64,000 nucleotides of DNA from a bacterium (GTDB lineage Bacteria > Electryoneota > RPQS01). A program made the position numbers and the translations under genes. Positions 41,792 to 51,600 of this stretch are shown here, piece by piece. The stretch covers positions 572,219-636,218 of the forward strand of contig JAHDVH010000002.1 of assembly GCA_023382385.1 (NCBI GenBank), written 5' to 3'. How positions within the stretch are numbered: position 1 is the first letter of the stretch; each line of letters opens with the position of its first letter. The notes below the pieces were generated by a model, which had not been told where the DNA came from, searched no databases, and saw only the letters and a program-made list of their open reading frames with translations.

Positions 41792-42445
41792 TCACTCCAC
41801 TAAGATATTCGCCGCGACGGTTGCGCCTAATGTGCGCTGCACGCCTTCGACGGAGATGTGTACGATTTCATCCTGCGCGGGAGCGTAGGTCACCTCGACG
41901 TCCGTGCCGAGTTCGAGTCCGAGTTTGGTGAGATAGAGCAGCGCGTCGCGTTTTCCTTCAATAATGCGCGCGACCTTGCCGTGTTCGCCGACTCCCATTT
42001 CCGAGAGCCTGCGCAGCTTCCGCGTGGCAAAGAGTCCTTCCGCATCGGGAATCGGGTCGCCGTGCGGGTCGAACTTCGGGAAGCCCAGCTCACGGTCAAT
42101 GGCTTCGACAAATCGGTCGGAGACGGCATGCTCGATCCGCTCCGCCTCGTCGTGGACCTCATCCCATGAGTAGCCCAGCTTGTCATGCAGATAGCTTTCT
42201 ATCAGCCGGTGTCGGCGGATCAGCTTCCGGGCAAGCTCGACTCCCACATCACTTAAGGAGACTTCCCGTCTCGGAACATGGTGAACGAGTTTTTGTCTGG
42301 CCAGCTTCTGAATCATGGCTGTCACGGTCGAGTCTCCCAGCCCTAATCCTCTGGCTAAAGCCGAAATAGATAGCTCCTCTCCTCTCTCGGAGAGTCTGTA
42401 AGCAAATAATAAACAATCTTCTGCGGCTGTGGACAGCATATTCAT
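41792..42445 (-). CDS. mntR: MntR/DtxR-family metal-dependent repressor
   Basis: 217 residues from ATG 42445. N-terminal winged helix (LSISALARGLGLGDSTVTAMIQKL), then the metal-binding and dimerisation helices (LARKLIRRHRLIESYLHDKLGYSWDEVHDEAERIEHA, with the usual His, Glu and Cys/Asp ligands), and a C-terminal FeoA/SH3-like domain (HGKVARIIEGKRDALLYLTKLGLELGTDVEV). It should repress transcription when Mn2+ or Fe2+ is plentiful. Co-transcribed with the Nramp-Usp gene; candidate operators lie just upstream. Confidence 0.92.
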   Translation of the reverse strand: MNMLSTAAEDCLLFAYRLSERGEELSISALARGLGLGDSTVTAMIQKLARQKLVHHVPRREVSLSDVGVELARKLIRRHRLIESYLHDKLGYSWDEVHDEAERIEHAVSDRFVEAIDRELGFPKFDPHGDPIPDAEGLFATRKLRRLSEMGVGEHGKVARIIEGKRDALLYLTKLGLELGTDVEVTYAPAQDEIVHISVEGVQRTLGATVAANILVE

Positions 42446-42826
42446 CACGTAGACTTTATTATTTCGTTGGGTCGAAATATAATATTCATTTCGCCGAAAG
42501 TCAAGTCGCTTCACACTCTAAGTTCAGAAACTTCATCACACAACAGACGTTTCCAGCCAGTCGAAACCTCCGGGAACTTTGGTGATTGCCCATACGTTCA
42601 ATCTGTATTCCACGCCTCCACACACCAACATCCTCTCCACGGGATCTGGTATTCCACAGAACAAATCCAATATTATCAAATCTTTTATGTTCTGAGGTCG
42701 TTGCGGAATCCTGAAAATTCGGGATATAGAAATCTACTTTTCTCGAGGGAAATGGAACGCCATTTCTGGAAAATTCGTTAAATTGTAGATTATCCCTTGC
42801 ACTGCAACCAATCGCAGGATCCGATT
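42446..42826. other. Divergent intergenic region between mntR and the 1028-residue cargo protein
   Basis: 381 bases with the mntR operator candidates at one end. Towards the other end TTGCGG (42701) and TATAGA (42725) with an 18-base gap are a weak promoter candidate for the cargo gene. No gene seen. Confidence 0.5.
42460..42499. promoter_or_regulatory. Two inverted repeats, candidate MntR operators
   Basis: TATTTCG-N6-CGAAATA at 42460-42479 and TTTCG-C-CGAAA at 42489-42499, 15 to 54 bases before the mntR ATG. Both use the same TTTCG/CGAAA half-site, suggesting paired binding by the repressor and autoregulation of mntR-mntH. Confidence 0.5.
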
Positions 42827-45800
42827 ATGCCCCAGAAGAACGATTTACATAGAGCGTTTTGGCTCGCCTTGCTGCTTCCCGCGCTTGTTTTCGCCCAGTT
42901 TCAGTGGCCGGACAACGGCGTAGCTATCCGCCAGGGCGCCCATTTAGGCTGGAACGGCGCGGCCATCGCAGCCGGAGAAGACGTCGCACTCTTCTATTAT
43001 GATTGTCTACGCGACGGCACCCGCGATGTCTGGGGCACGCGCATCGCTCCGAGCGGCGAGCATCTGTGGGGTCAGAACGGACGACTCGTCTCCGGCAACA
43101 TCAGCGAGCAGCGGGCACCCGTCGTCGCGGCCTATCCCAACGGCAGCGTTTTGGTGGTGTGGGAAGACTACGCATCGGGACGTTTCCGCGACCTGCTGGC
43201 CCAGCGTTATGACGCGAACGGCAATGCAATGTGGTCTCCGTCTACAGGTGTTGCAGTCATCGAGGCCTATCGAGATCAGTTTGACGCGCATCTTGCACTC
43301 AACGATCAGGGTTACGCCTTCATCGCGTTCACCGATGACCGCTTGACCACCGGTGCCGACACGCGTCTCTCCGCATATGCCCAAGTTCTCACTCCGCAAG
43401 GTCAGCGCGTCGGTCCGCTCGATGGTATTCAACTCGTGGACCGTATCGCAAACTACAACAGCACTCTCGGCGTGGTGTGCGTGGGCAGCGACGCATACAT
43501 CTTGTGCGACGTCACCAACGTCACCAAGGAACTCGTCATTCAGAAGCTCTCTCCTTCCGGAGAGATTGGCTTTCCCGACGACGAAGCGTTGGTAGAACCC
43601 GCCGACTATGGCCGCAGCACATTGATTGCTCTCGATAACGCGCTCGCGCTCGCGTGGACGGAACGCAACGGCGTGGATTTCTACGGCGACGCGCGCTTCA
43701 CTTTGCTCAACCTCGACCGCACACCGCTGCCGGGTTGGACGATGGAAGGTGTTCTGCTCGCTTCCGGTCCGTATACTCAGTCTGTGGTGGCCATGACCGA
43801 AGCTCCCGACGGTGGAATTGTCGCGGCCCTTGCGGACTATCAGTTCGACCCGGATGAAGCCGAATTGAGTTTCTATCGCTACAGCCGTTCGGGCACGTTG
43901 GAATGGGGACCTGTCAGCTTTGGCAACGCCGCGCAGCGCTCCTCTCCTGTGGACTGGTATTGGCAGAACAACGATCTCGTGATTGCGTGGGTGGAGACGT
44001 TTAATTATACGGAACAGCGGCTCCACACTCAGAAACTCTCGCTGAACGGAGTCAAGCAGTGGGGAGAGAACGGCCGCACGCTTTGGTCTCGCGAAAGCAA
44101 GAAGCTGCGTGCAAATATCGTCAAACCGTCTGCGGGTCCGGCGCGAGTGGTGATTGTCTCAGGACGATTCATCGCGCAGCCGGAGAGTCTGTTCGTCGGA
44201 GAGCTTTCCAGTTCCGGCGAGTTGTCCGGTCAAGCCGAGTTTATCAGCGGCGGGTGGACATACGACAGTAATGACGCACGCATCGCGCGCATCGGCGAGC
44301 AGAAATTAGCCGTCATCTGGACGGACACGCGAACACGCTTCGACCGCGATGTATACTATCAGCTGCTTGATGGAAACGGTGCTCCGTTACTCGAACCGCA
44401 GGGCCGCAAGCTTGAAGTGCCCGGTCAGTTTTCGAGTTACGCTGCGCCCTCGGTGGAATCGGACGGACAGGGCGGCGCGCTGCTCTGTTGGATCGGCGAC
44501 TCGATGGCCTACACTCACATAATCCATGTTCATCGTATTGACGGCAGCGGAAATCAAATATGGGCCGAACCCGCGAAGATTCGCTCGCAAAACGGATTCT
44601 ACGGTCAAACGCGACTCGTGCCGGACGGCAATGGCGGAGTGTTTGTCGCCTTCTCCCGATTCACACAGGCGTTTGTCGCGCGCATCAGTGTTGCGCATGT
44701 GAACGCGGCGGGGCAGACAAGTTGGGTCGGCGACTATCATGAGTTTCCCGGCACGCCCGGCAATGATGCCATCCTGCACGCCGCGATTGCCGACGGTCAG
44801 GGTGGATGTTACTTGGCGGGCATCACCGGCCCGTGGACGGACACGGATCCAGTAATCTTCCACGTCAATCAGGACGGCACATTCGGAGAAAACTGGACCG
44901 GCAATGGCCGCATCTTCGGCGGCACAGGCGAGCGCGACCGCACTCCGTCACTCGCTATGGTGAGCGGCAACGTGCTCATGACCTACGAACGTCCGCAGTC
45001 GGACGGCGCGGCGACTTACGACGTGCGCGGCGTGCTCTTGAGTCCGGCGGGCGACGCATTGTGGGGACAGCAGGGCCGTAGACTTTCCGCTCAGGAATCC
45101 GCAGTCATCAGACACGTCGTCACCGAAGACGGCACGGGTGGATTTCTCCTGGGCTATGAAGATTACCGCAACAACGCCACACACTTATATCTTGCACGTT
45201 ACAACGACGACGGTGTGGCGCAATGGGACGGAGTCGAGCGGCTCGTCTGCTCGCATCCGCTTGACCAGACACGATTGGTCATGACACACGACAACAACGG
45301 CGGCGCGTGGATACTCTGGGAAGATTTCCGCAACAGCGACGAATATCAGGAAGTCGACCTTTACGGAACGCACATTGACGGTCAGGGAAACTTCGCCAGC
45401 ATCGGAGGCTTCACATGGCCGGCGGACGGACATCCGGTTTGCGCGATTCCCACGTATCAGCAGGAAGCCGTGCTTGTGCCGTGGGCCAACGGGTCCGCGC
45501 TCGCATTGTGGAAGGATTTGCGCTCGAGTAATCCCGGACGCTGCTGCGGAGCGGGTGCGGTGGGAGATGTTTTCAACAATGTCTACGCGCAAGTTCTTTC
45601 TGAAGTGAGCTTGAGCGCGCGCGACCGCGACGTTGTTCAATTTGTGCCGGAATCCCTTTTTCTCACGGCCTATCCGAATCCGTTCAATCCGAGCACGAGC
45701 TTGAGTTTTACTCTGCCGCAAACCGCCGGCGTGAAATTGACCGTCTTTAACGTGTTGGGACAGGCCGCCGAAGTGCTGTTCGATGCACCCTTGGCGGCGG

Positions 45801-45913
45801 GAGAGTATTCGATGGTGTGGGACGCAAGCGCGTATCCGAGCGGACTCTATTTTGCAAAACTGGAAACGACCACCGGACTTTCGACGGTGCACAAGCTGAC
45901 GCTGCTGAAGTAG
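42827..45913 (+). CDS. Large secreted beta-propeller-like protein with sorting domain
   Basis: 1028 residues from ATG 42827 (AGGA nine bases upstream). Signal segment AFWLALLLPALVFA. The body is built of repeats with a strand of the type VVWEDYASGRFRDLL, then Q-R-x-D-x-x-G-x-x-x-W; similar units are AVIWTDTRTRFDRDVYYQLL, FLLGYEDYRNNATHLYLARY and WILWEDFRNSDEYQEVDLY. This fits a beta-propeller. The end is a type A sorting domain (AYPNPFNPST, NVLGQAAEVLF, YPSGLYFAKL, HKLTLLK). Probably a surface protein for binding or display; no catalytic site recognised. Confidence 0.85.
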   Translation: MPQKNDLHRAFWLALLLPALVFAQFQWPDNGVAIRQGAHLGWNGAAIAAGEDVALFYYDCLRDGTRDVWGTRIAPSGEHLWGQNGRLVSGNISEQRAPVVAAYPNGSVLVVWEDYASGRFRDLLAQRYDANGNAMWSPSTGVAVIEAYRDQFDAHLALNDQGYAFIAFTDDRLTTGADTRLSAYAQVLTPQGQRVGPLDGIQLVDRIANYNSTLGVVCVGSDAYILCDVTNVTKELVIQKLSPSGEIGFPDDEALVEPADYGRSTLIALDNALALAWTERNGVDFYGDARFTLLNLDRTPLPGWTMEGVLLASGPYTQSVVAMTEAPDGGIVAALADYQFDPDEAELSFYRYSRSGTLEWGPVSFGNAAQRSSPVDWYWQNNDLVIAWVETFNYTEQRLHTQKLSLNGVKQWGENGRTLWSRESKKLRANIVKPSAGPARVVIVSGRFIAQPESLFVGELSSSGELSGQAEFISGGWTYDSNDARIARIGEQKLAVIWTDTRTRFDRDVYYQLLDGNGAPLLEPQGRKLEVPGQFSSYAAPSVESDGQGGALLCWIGDSMAYTHIIHVHRIDGSGNQIWAEPAKIRSQNGFYGQTRLVPDGNGGVFVAFSRFTQAFVARISVAHVNAAGQTSWVGDYHEFPGTPGNDAILHAAIADGQGGCYLAGITGPWTDTDPVIFHVNQDGTFGENWTGNGRIFGGTGERDRTPSLAMVSGNVLMTYERPQSDGAATYDVRGVLLSPAGDALWGQQGRRLSAQESAVIRHVVTEDGTGGFLLGYEDYRNNATHLYLARYNDDGVAQWDGVERLVCSHPLDQTRLVMTHDNNGGAWILWEDFRNSDEYQEVDLYGTHIDGQGNFASIGGFTWPADGHPVCAIPTYQQEAVLVPWANGSALALWKDLRSSNPGRCCGAGAVGDVFNNVYAQVLSEVSLSARDRDVVQFVPESLFLTAYPNPFNPSTSLSFTLPQTAGVKLTVFNVLGQAAEVLFDAPLAAGEYSMVWDASAYPSGLYFAKLETTTGLSTVHKLTLLK

Positions 45914-45936
45914 CACAGCAAGCACCAAAGCACGAG

Positions 45937-45960
45937 CGGGGCGGCCAGTTGGCCGCCCCG
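45937..45960. terminator. Terminator between convergent genes
   Basis: Perfect 11-bp stem CGGGGCGGCCA / TGGCCGCCCCG with a two-base centre, followed on the plus strand by TATGTTTTG. 24 bases after the cargo protein's stop. Confidence 0.75.
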
Positions 45961-45997
45961 TATGTTTTGTCTGTTAGCGTTTTCGAATCTCGATCTT

Positions 45998-46942
45998 CTA
46001 CTTCACTTCCCACTCGCAGTCTTTCGAGGAGAAGACGACCAACCGATTCGCATCAAAACGAATACCAGTGACATCACCGGTTGAACGGCAGAGCTCGCCG
46101 ATTTGATTGCCCGTCAAAACATCATAGGGCGTGAACGCCGAGCCGCTCTGCGCGATGGCAATCGTATTGTCGGGAGAGAGCCACACCCGCTCGGCATTGC
46201 GAATCGTCATAAACGCGTCGCCGCGCGGAATGGTGCGCTCAAAGAAGCCGACATTCACCAAAGTCAGCGCGCCGGTGTTCTCCCACACGCCCGCAATCGC
46301 GCACGTTCTGCCGAAGCCATAACCCTTCGAGGAAACCGAAAACTGCCGAGACCCGATGCGCTGATTGTCCGGCAGCTTGCTTTTGTCATCGCATTCCTGT
46401 CCCTTTTCCTTCAGCAAATCATAGAACGCAAGCTTACCGTTTGTCACCTTCGCGCAGATGTTGCGGCACTCCACGGAGGAGTTGAGCGTCTGCAAAGCTT
46501 CGAGTGCTCCCGACTGCCGCACAACTTCGATTTCGATTTCTGTTTCGACAGGACTCTTCAAGCCAAAAGCCGTAGCCTGTAATGTGACCTTGTGTTTACC
46601 GCGCTTGGCCCAACCGAGTTCGGGCGCGACGGTGACCGTCACAACACCCGGCGGATCGAGAATCACGGGCTTGACGGAGACATTCAGCCACTCTGGCGTG
46701 CCCGCAGCGGGTGCAACCTGTACGGCGTATTTTTGTCCGGCTTTCCACGAGACGTTTAAAGCAAAGTCCGCCGTCTTACCCCATTCAACCTGCATGGAAC
46801 TTTGCTGAGCCTCGATCACAAGATCGCTCTTCTGCGCTGTGCCGAATCCTTCCGGCGCGGTTTTGGGTTCGCCGCTCTCCGGTCCTTGACAGGCCCGTGT
46901 AAACACCGACGCCGCAATCACAATCATGGCAATAGTTTTCAT
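45998..46942 (-). CDS. Exported hypothetical protein, possible lipoprotein
   Basis: 314 residues. Signal segment MKTIAMIVIAASVFTRACQG; the Cys could be lipidated, but the preceding residues (TRA) are not a canonical lipobox. The central part has a beta-sandwich resembling Ig-like folds (VTVTVAPELGWAKRGKHKVTLQATAFGLKSPVE). The C-terminal half has strands with a WD- or propeller-like look (VWLSPDNTIAIAQSG, GIRFDANRLVVFSS). It contains six or so Cys. No family recognised and no sorting domain. Monocistronic. Confidence 0.65.
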   Translation of the reverse strand: MKTIAMIVIAASVFTRACQGPESGEPKTAPEGFGTAQKSDLVIEAQQSSMQVEWGKTADFALNVSWKAGQKYAVQVAPAAGTPEWLNVSVKPVILDPPGVVTVTVAPELGWAKRGKHKVTLQATAFGLKSPVETEIEIEVVRQSGALEALQTLNSSVECRNICAKVTNGKLAFYDLLKEKGQECDDKSKLPDNQRIGSRQFSVSSKGYGFGRTCAIAGVWENTGALTLVNVGFFERTIPRGDAFMTIRNAERVWLSPDNTIAIAQSGSAFTPYDVLTGNQIGELCRSTGDVTGIRFDANRLVVFSSKDCEWEVK

Positions 46943-47018
46943 GGTGATGTGCTTTCTCTATTTGGTGAGACAACTTATCCGATTGAACGTCGCGACAAGA
47001 AGTTCGACGTGGAAACTC

Positions 47019-47885
47019 CTAAAGCCTTTTTGCAAGCGCCCGGATATGCTCCGGCCCAATCCCGCAACAGCCGCCGATAATGTCCGCGATGGATTTGATG
47101 CGCACGCCCCAGTCGGCAAATTCGTCCGGAGTGATGGACTGGTCGAGCGCGTTGGGATAGACGCCGATGGCGATGCCGCCGTGCACGTGCATTGATAGAT
47201 TCATCACGGCCTGCGCGGCGATGGGCAGCGGTGTGCAGTTAATGAGCACGGCGGCTGCTCCGAACTTGACAACGGTGCGCGCGGCTTCGCGCAAAGAATC
47301 GCCGTTCAGCAGCTCCGAGTCCGACTTCATCACAAAGGATGTCCAGACGGGAATGCCTGTGGCGCGAGCGAAGTGTGTGGCAATCTTCGCTTCGCGAATG
47401 GAATTCTGGGTTTCGACCAGAATAATATCCACTCCCGCTTCGGCGAGTAGCTGCGCGTTGTGCCGATGTTCCGCGCGGAGCACCAAGTCGCCGGGTGCGA
47501 GTTCCGGATGAAAACAATCTTCAAGCGGGGCCATCGAACCCGCGATCGGCACATGTTCAGGAGCGGCGGCGCGCGCGAGCGCGACAGCCTGCTTCGTCAA
47601 CTCGGCGGCATGCTCGGCAAGTCCGACTTTCGAAAGCGTGTATCTTGATGTCCGAAATGTCCCGGCCGTGAGAACGTGCGCGCCCGCCTGGACATAAGCG
47701 CGATGCACTTCCGAAACAAGCTCCGGGGCCTCCCGCAACGTTTCGGCAGTCCATAAAGGAAGCCTGCAAGCCGCGCCGCGAGCCTCAAGTTCGGTCCCGA
47801 GCGCACCGTCCAGCAGGATCGGCCGCGCAGCGAGTTTCTGCATTGCTTGCGGGCCGTCCGCAGGGTTTGCACGACTTAGGGACAT
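47019..47885 (-). CDS. Homocysteine S-methyltransferase family protein
   Basis: 288 residues; a start at ATG 47843 is also possible. The barrel opens with PILLDGALGTELEARG, and the zinc-binding Cys are in LINCTPLP and IIGGCCGIGPEHI. Family members move a methyl group from S-methylmethionine, betaine or another donor to homocysteine. The short form without cobalamin or folate domains suggests an MmuM-like enzyme; the donor cannot be determined. Confidence 0.9.
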   Translation of the reverse strand: MSLSRANPADGPQAMQKLAARPILLDGALGTELEARGAACRLPLWTAETLREAPELVSEVHRAYVQAGAHVLTAGTFRTSRYTLSKVGLAEHAAELTKQAVALARAAAPEHVPIAGSMAPLEDCFHPELAPGDLVLRAEHRHNAQLLAEAGVDIILVETQNSIREAKIATHFARATGIPVWTSFVMKSDSELLNGDSLREAARTVVKFGAAAVLINCTPLPIAAQAVMNLSMHVHGGIAIGVYPNALDQSITPDEFADWGVRIKSIADIIGGCCGIGPEHIRALAKRL

Positions 47886-47979
47886 TTAACCTATTGTTTA
47901 TACGTATCGGAACAGGTCTTGCACACTCGAATTTGGGGAGATTTCCGCCTGTGAGAAAAGCACATAAATCCTGTATTCA

Positions 47980-48008
47980 TTGCTCTGGGCCGGAGATTTC
48001 CGTATCTT
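47980..48008 (+). promoter_or_regulatory. Possible promoter of the TlpA-like gene
   Basis: TTGCTC at 47980-47985, 17 bases, TATCTT at 48003-48008, predicted leader of about 50 bases. Confidence 0.35.
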
Positions 48009-48065
48009 AAGTCATTGCAACTGCTCGAATTTGCCGAAATCTGCTCAGAAAGGCAAGGTGGAGCG

Positions 48066-48605
48066 ATGCAGACTATATATAGGATAGCGCGTATCGGCCA
48101 GCGAATCCGTCGCCGGTGCTTTCTTCTTCTGGCCGCCGGAATTCTCTTGGGCAATTCTGCCTGCCACATTGAGGACACGCGCGAAGGAGCGGGTACGGCT
48201 CTGGATTTCAGTCTGGAGCTCGTCAACGGCAAGGTGATTGATGTAGCCGGGTTCTTCGGTTCGGTGGTGCTCATCAATTTCTGGGATACGCGGTGCGGGG
48301 CCTGTCATGCTGAACAGGATGATTTGAACCGGCTGTTCGCGGAGCATCACAACGAGGGGCTGGTTATCATCGGAATCGCTCTCGCAACTCACGGTCTCAC
48401 GGATGTGCTTGCCTACCTTGCAGAGAATCATGTCGAGTATATCTCCGGAGTCTTTGGCGAGAGCGTGCGCGAGAGATTGGGCCAGCCGTCCGTGATTCCG
48501 AGGTCCGTTCTTGTGGATCGAGCCGGAGTGCTGGTCGGTGATTGGACGGGCGCGCGCGCGTATGACGAGCTACTGGAACAAATTGGGCCCCTGCTCACGG
48601 GGTAA
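48066..48605 (+). CDS. TlpA-like thioredoxin-fold lipoprotein
   Basis: 179 residues from ATG 48066, with AAGGTGGAG directly upstream. A signal peptide with charged N-terminus ends in LLGNSAC (Cys33), a probable lipidation site. The thioredoxin domain has Cys77 and Cys80 in NFWDTRCGACHAEQD and a cis-Pro-type segment SVIPRSVLVDRAG. TlpA-like proteins reduce or oxidise thiols outside the cytoplasmic membrane, for example in cytochrome maturation. It is followed by a cargo protein gene on the same strand. Confidence 0.87.
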   Translation: MQTIYRIARIGQRIRRRCFLLLAAGILLGNSACHIEDTREGAGTALDFSLELVNGKVIDVAGFFGSVVLINFWDTRCGACHAEQDDLNRLFAEHHNEGLVIIGIALATHGLTDVLAYLAENHVEYISGVFGESVRERLGQPSVIPRSVLVDRAGVLVGDWTGARAYDELLEQIGPLLTG

Positions 48606-48663
48606 ATTTTTTGCGGACGGCCGCACACATATCAAGATTTCTCCTAATTAAGGTTCGATAGCA

Positions 48664-51600
48664 ATGTTACAGCTTCTCGCACTGCTTTGGATAGTGATAG
48701 TTTCTTCCCTGACGTTCGCGCAGACGGCGGACGTGCAGATCAATGTTCAGAACGACCTTGCGCCGTTCAAACAATATTATGAATCCCGCGCGGAGTGGCC
48801 GCGCTCGCACGGCTGGAAGCCGTATATGCGCTACCTGTATGACGTGGAACAGCGTGCGTATCCCGACGGCACAATTCCCGCAGGCGCGCGTTGGCGCGCG
48901 TGGGAGGAAATGCAGCGGATGGAGCGCGTGTCGCTCGATGAACCGTGGCGCGCATTAGGGCCGTTCAATCACGGCGGCCGAACTCGTGTGCTGAGATTTC
49001 ATCCGAATAATCCGAACATTATGTTTGCGGGTTCCGTCGGCGGCGGACTCTATCGCAGCGACAATGCGGGCGAGAGTTGGTATCCCTTGACGGATGCGCT
49101 GCCCAATCTTGCGGTGGGATGTTTCGAAATCTCATTAAGCAATCCCAATATCATGTTCATGGGGACGGGAGAGGGCTACTTCAACGGCGACGCCATCAAA
49201 GGTATCGGATTGCTGAAGTCTGTGGACGGAGGGGTAACGTGGAACCTGACGAGCCTGAATTACACCTACTCGCAGGGCAAATCCATTCTGAAGATCAGCA
49301 TCGACCCGCGCAACTCAAACAACGTGCTCGCGTCCACGAACGACGGATTGTATCGCTCGACGAACGGCGGCGCGAGTTTTGATCTGGTGCGCTCGGGCAA
49401 CATCAACGAACTAAAGCGCGATCCGCAGAATCCGGATGTGCTGCTGTGCGCGGCGGGCTACCCGTGGGGCGCGACACAGAACGGAGTCTATCGCTCGACG
49501 GACAACGGCGCGACGTGGCTGCCGTCGTCAACGGGTCTGCCGTCATCCTCTATTACGGGTCGCTACGTGATTGATTTCTTCCGCGAGTATTCGCTGGTGG
49601 TGTATTGCGGAGTGTGCGGAGATTTCGATTACAACGGATCGCAGATGATCGGCGTGTTTCGGTCGCTGGATAACGGCGTGACGTGGGAACAGATGTCGGT
49701 GCCGGGAGAAGAGAACCACTACGCCAGTCAGGGTTGGTATGACATGGCCATCGCGGTCAAACCGAACGATCCGGAAGTCGTCTTCAATGCCGGGCTGGAT
49801 GTCTATCGTTCGGTGAATGGCGGGCAGAACTGGTCGCGTCGCTCGTGGTGGCACCACTCATTTGGTGAACCGACCTTCTCGCATGCCGATCATCACGAGT
49901 TGATTTTTCATCCGACCGATCCCAATCAACTCTGGGATGTCAACGACGGCGGGATTTTTGTCTCTTACGACAACGGTCAGACATGGAATGAGAAAAATAC
50001 GGGATTCGACACCTATCAATATTATGCGATGGGGAATGCGACGCTCGATACGGCATTGGCTTACGGCGGCACGCAGGATAACGGCACGTCTCGTTACGAT
50101 GGCGACGGGGATTGGGATATGGTGTTCGGAGGCGACGGCGGCTATTGTGTGGTGGACTACACAAATAACAACACAATATACGTAGAGTATCAGAACGGCA
50201 ATCGCTATCGCTCGGACGACGGCGGACACAACTTCTCGGAAATCAATCCCGGCATTTCGGGAACAGGGCCGTGGGTGACGCCAATCGTTCAGGATCCCTT
50301 CGCCCCGAATACGATCTACACAACGACCAATGGCACGGGCGCCAGCGTCTGGATGTCGCCCACTCAGGGGCGCAACGGAAATTGGGTGAACCTCGGACCG
50401 GTCGGCAGCTCCAATCAAGTGCTGGCCGCATCTCCCGCGTTGCCGGGAAGACTTTATCTTGGCAGCAGCTCCTCGGTCTTTCGCTATGACACGCAGGACG
50501 GACAGTGGATCAATGTTTCCGGCAATCTTCCGGGAACGTATACGACGCGCATCACGCCCGACCCGTATGACCCCAACACGGTGTATGTTACAAAATCCGG
50601 ATTCTCGGGCGGCCACGTATGGAAATCGGTGACATCGGGAACCACGTGGACGGATATCACCGGTAATTTGCCTAATGTGCCGTTTCAAGATGTGATTGTG
50701 GACTTGAATGATCCGGCGGTGCTTTATGCGGGCGGGGACATCGGCGTATTTCGCACTGAGAACGGCGGGCAAAGCTGGCACATCTTCGGAGACGGATTGC
50801 CGGCGGTGCGCGTGGATGATATGGATATGCAGACCCAATCGGGCGTGTTGCGCGCGGCGACGCACGGACGCGGCATGTGGGAAATTCCGACCGGTTCAAC
50901 GACGCTCGCGATGCTCTATCCGAACGGTACGGAACTGCTCGCGGTTGGCAGCACGATTCAGATACGCTGGTCCGGCACGACGTTCGGCGGCAACGTCAGT
51001 CTCTCGTTGAATCGCAACTATCCGAGCGGCGCATGGGAAACGATTGTCGCGTCGACTCCGAATGACGGAATTCATGCACTTATCGTCTCCGGACCTGTGA
51101 CGGATCACGCGCGCTTTCGCATCACACATCTGACACAAGGCGATCTGTCAGACACTTCCAACGCCGATTCGCGCATCGTCAATCCTGCGCTGAATCTGTT
51201 ATCTTTGAATGGCGGACAGACCGTCTTGACCGGAACGAATGACACAATCCGTTTTGAGCGCGTGCTCGTGGAAGGAAGCGTCTCGATAGAACTCAATCGG
51301 GATTACCCGAGCGGCAACTGGCAGATGCTTGCCGAGAATTACTCAGGCGCGGATTCCTATCTCTGGCGCGTGCTACAGCCCGGTGGTGAACGCTGCCGGA
51401 TTCGCGTAACGAGCGACGAGCAGCCGTGGCTGAACGACATGTCCGAGACGGACTTCATCATGCGCGCGCCGCAGATGACGGTGCTCTCGCCGAATGGCGG
51501 CGAGGTCGTCGTTGTGGATCAGCCTTATGAGATCACTTGGGGCGCTGCCGAATATCCGGGCACATTCCGCGTAATGTTGAACCGCAGCTATCCGGATGGC

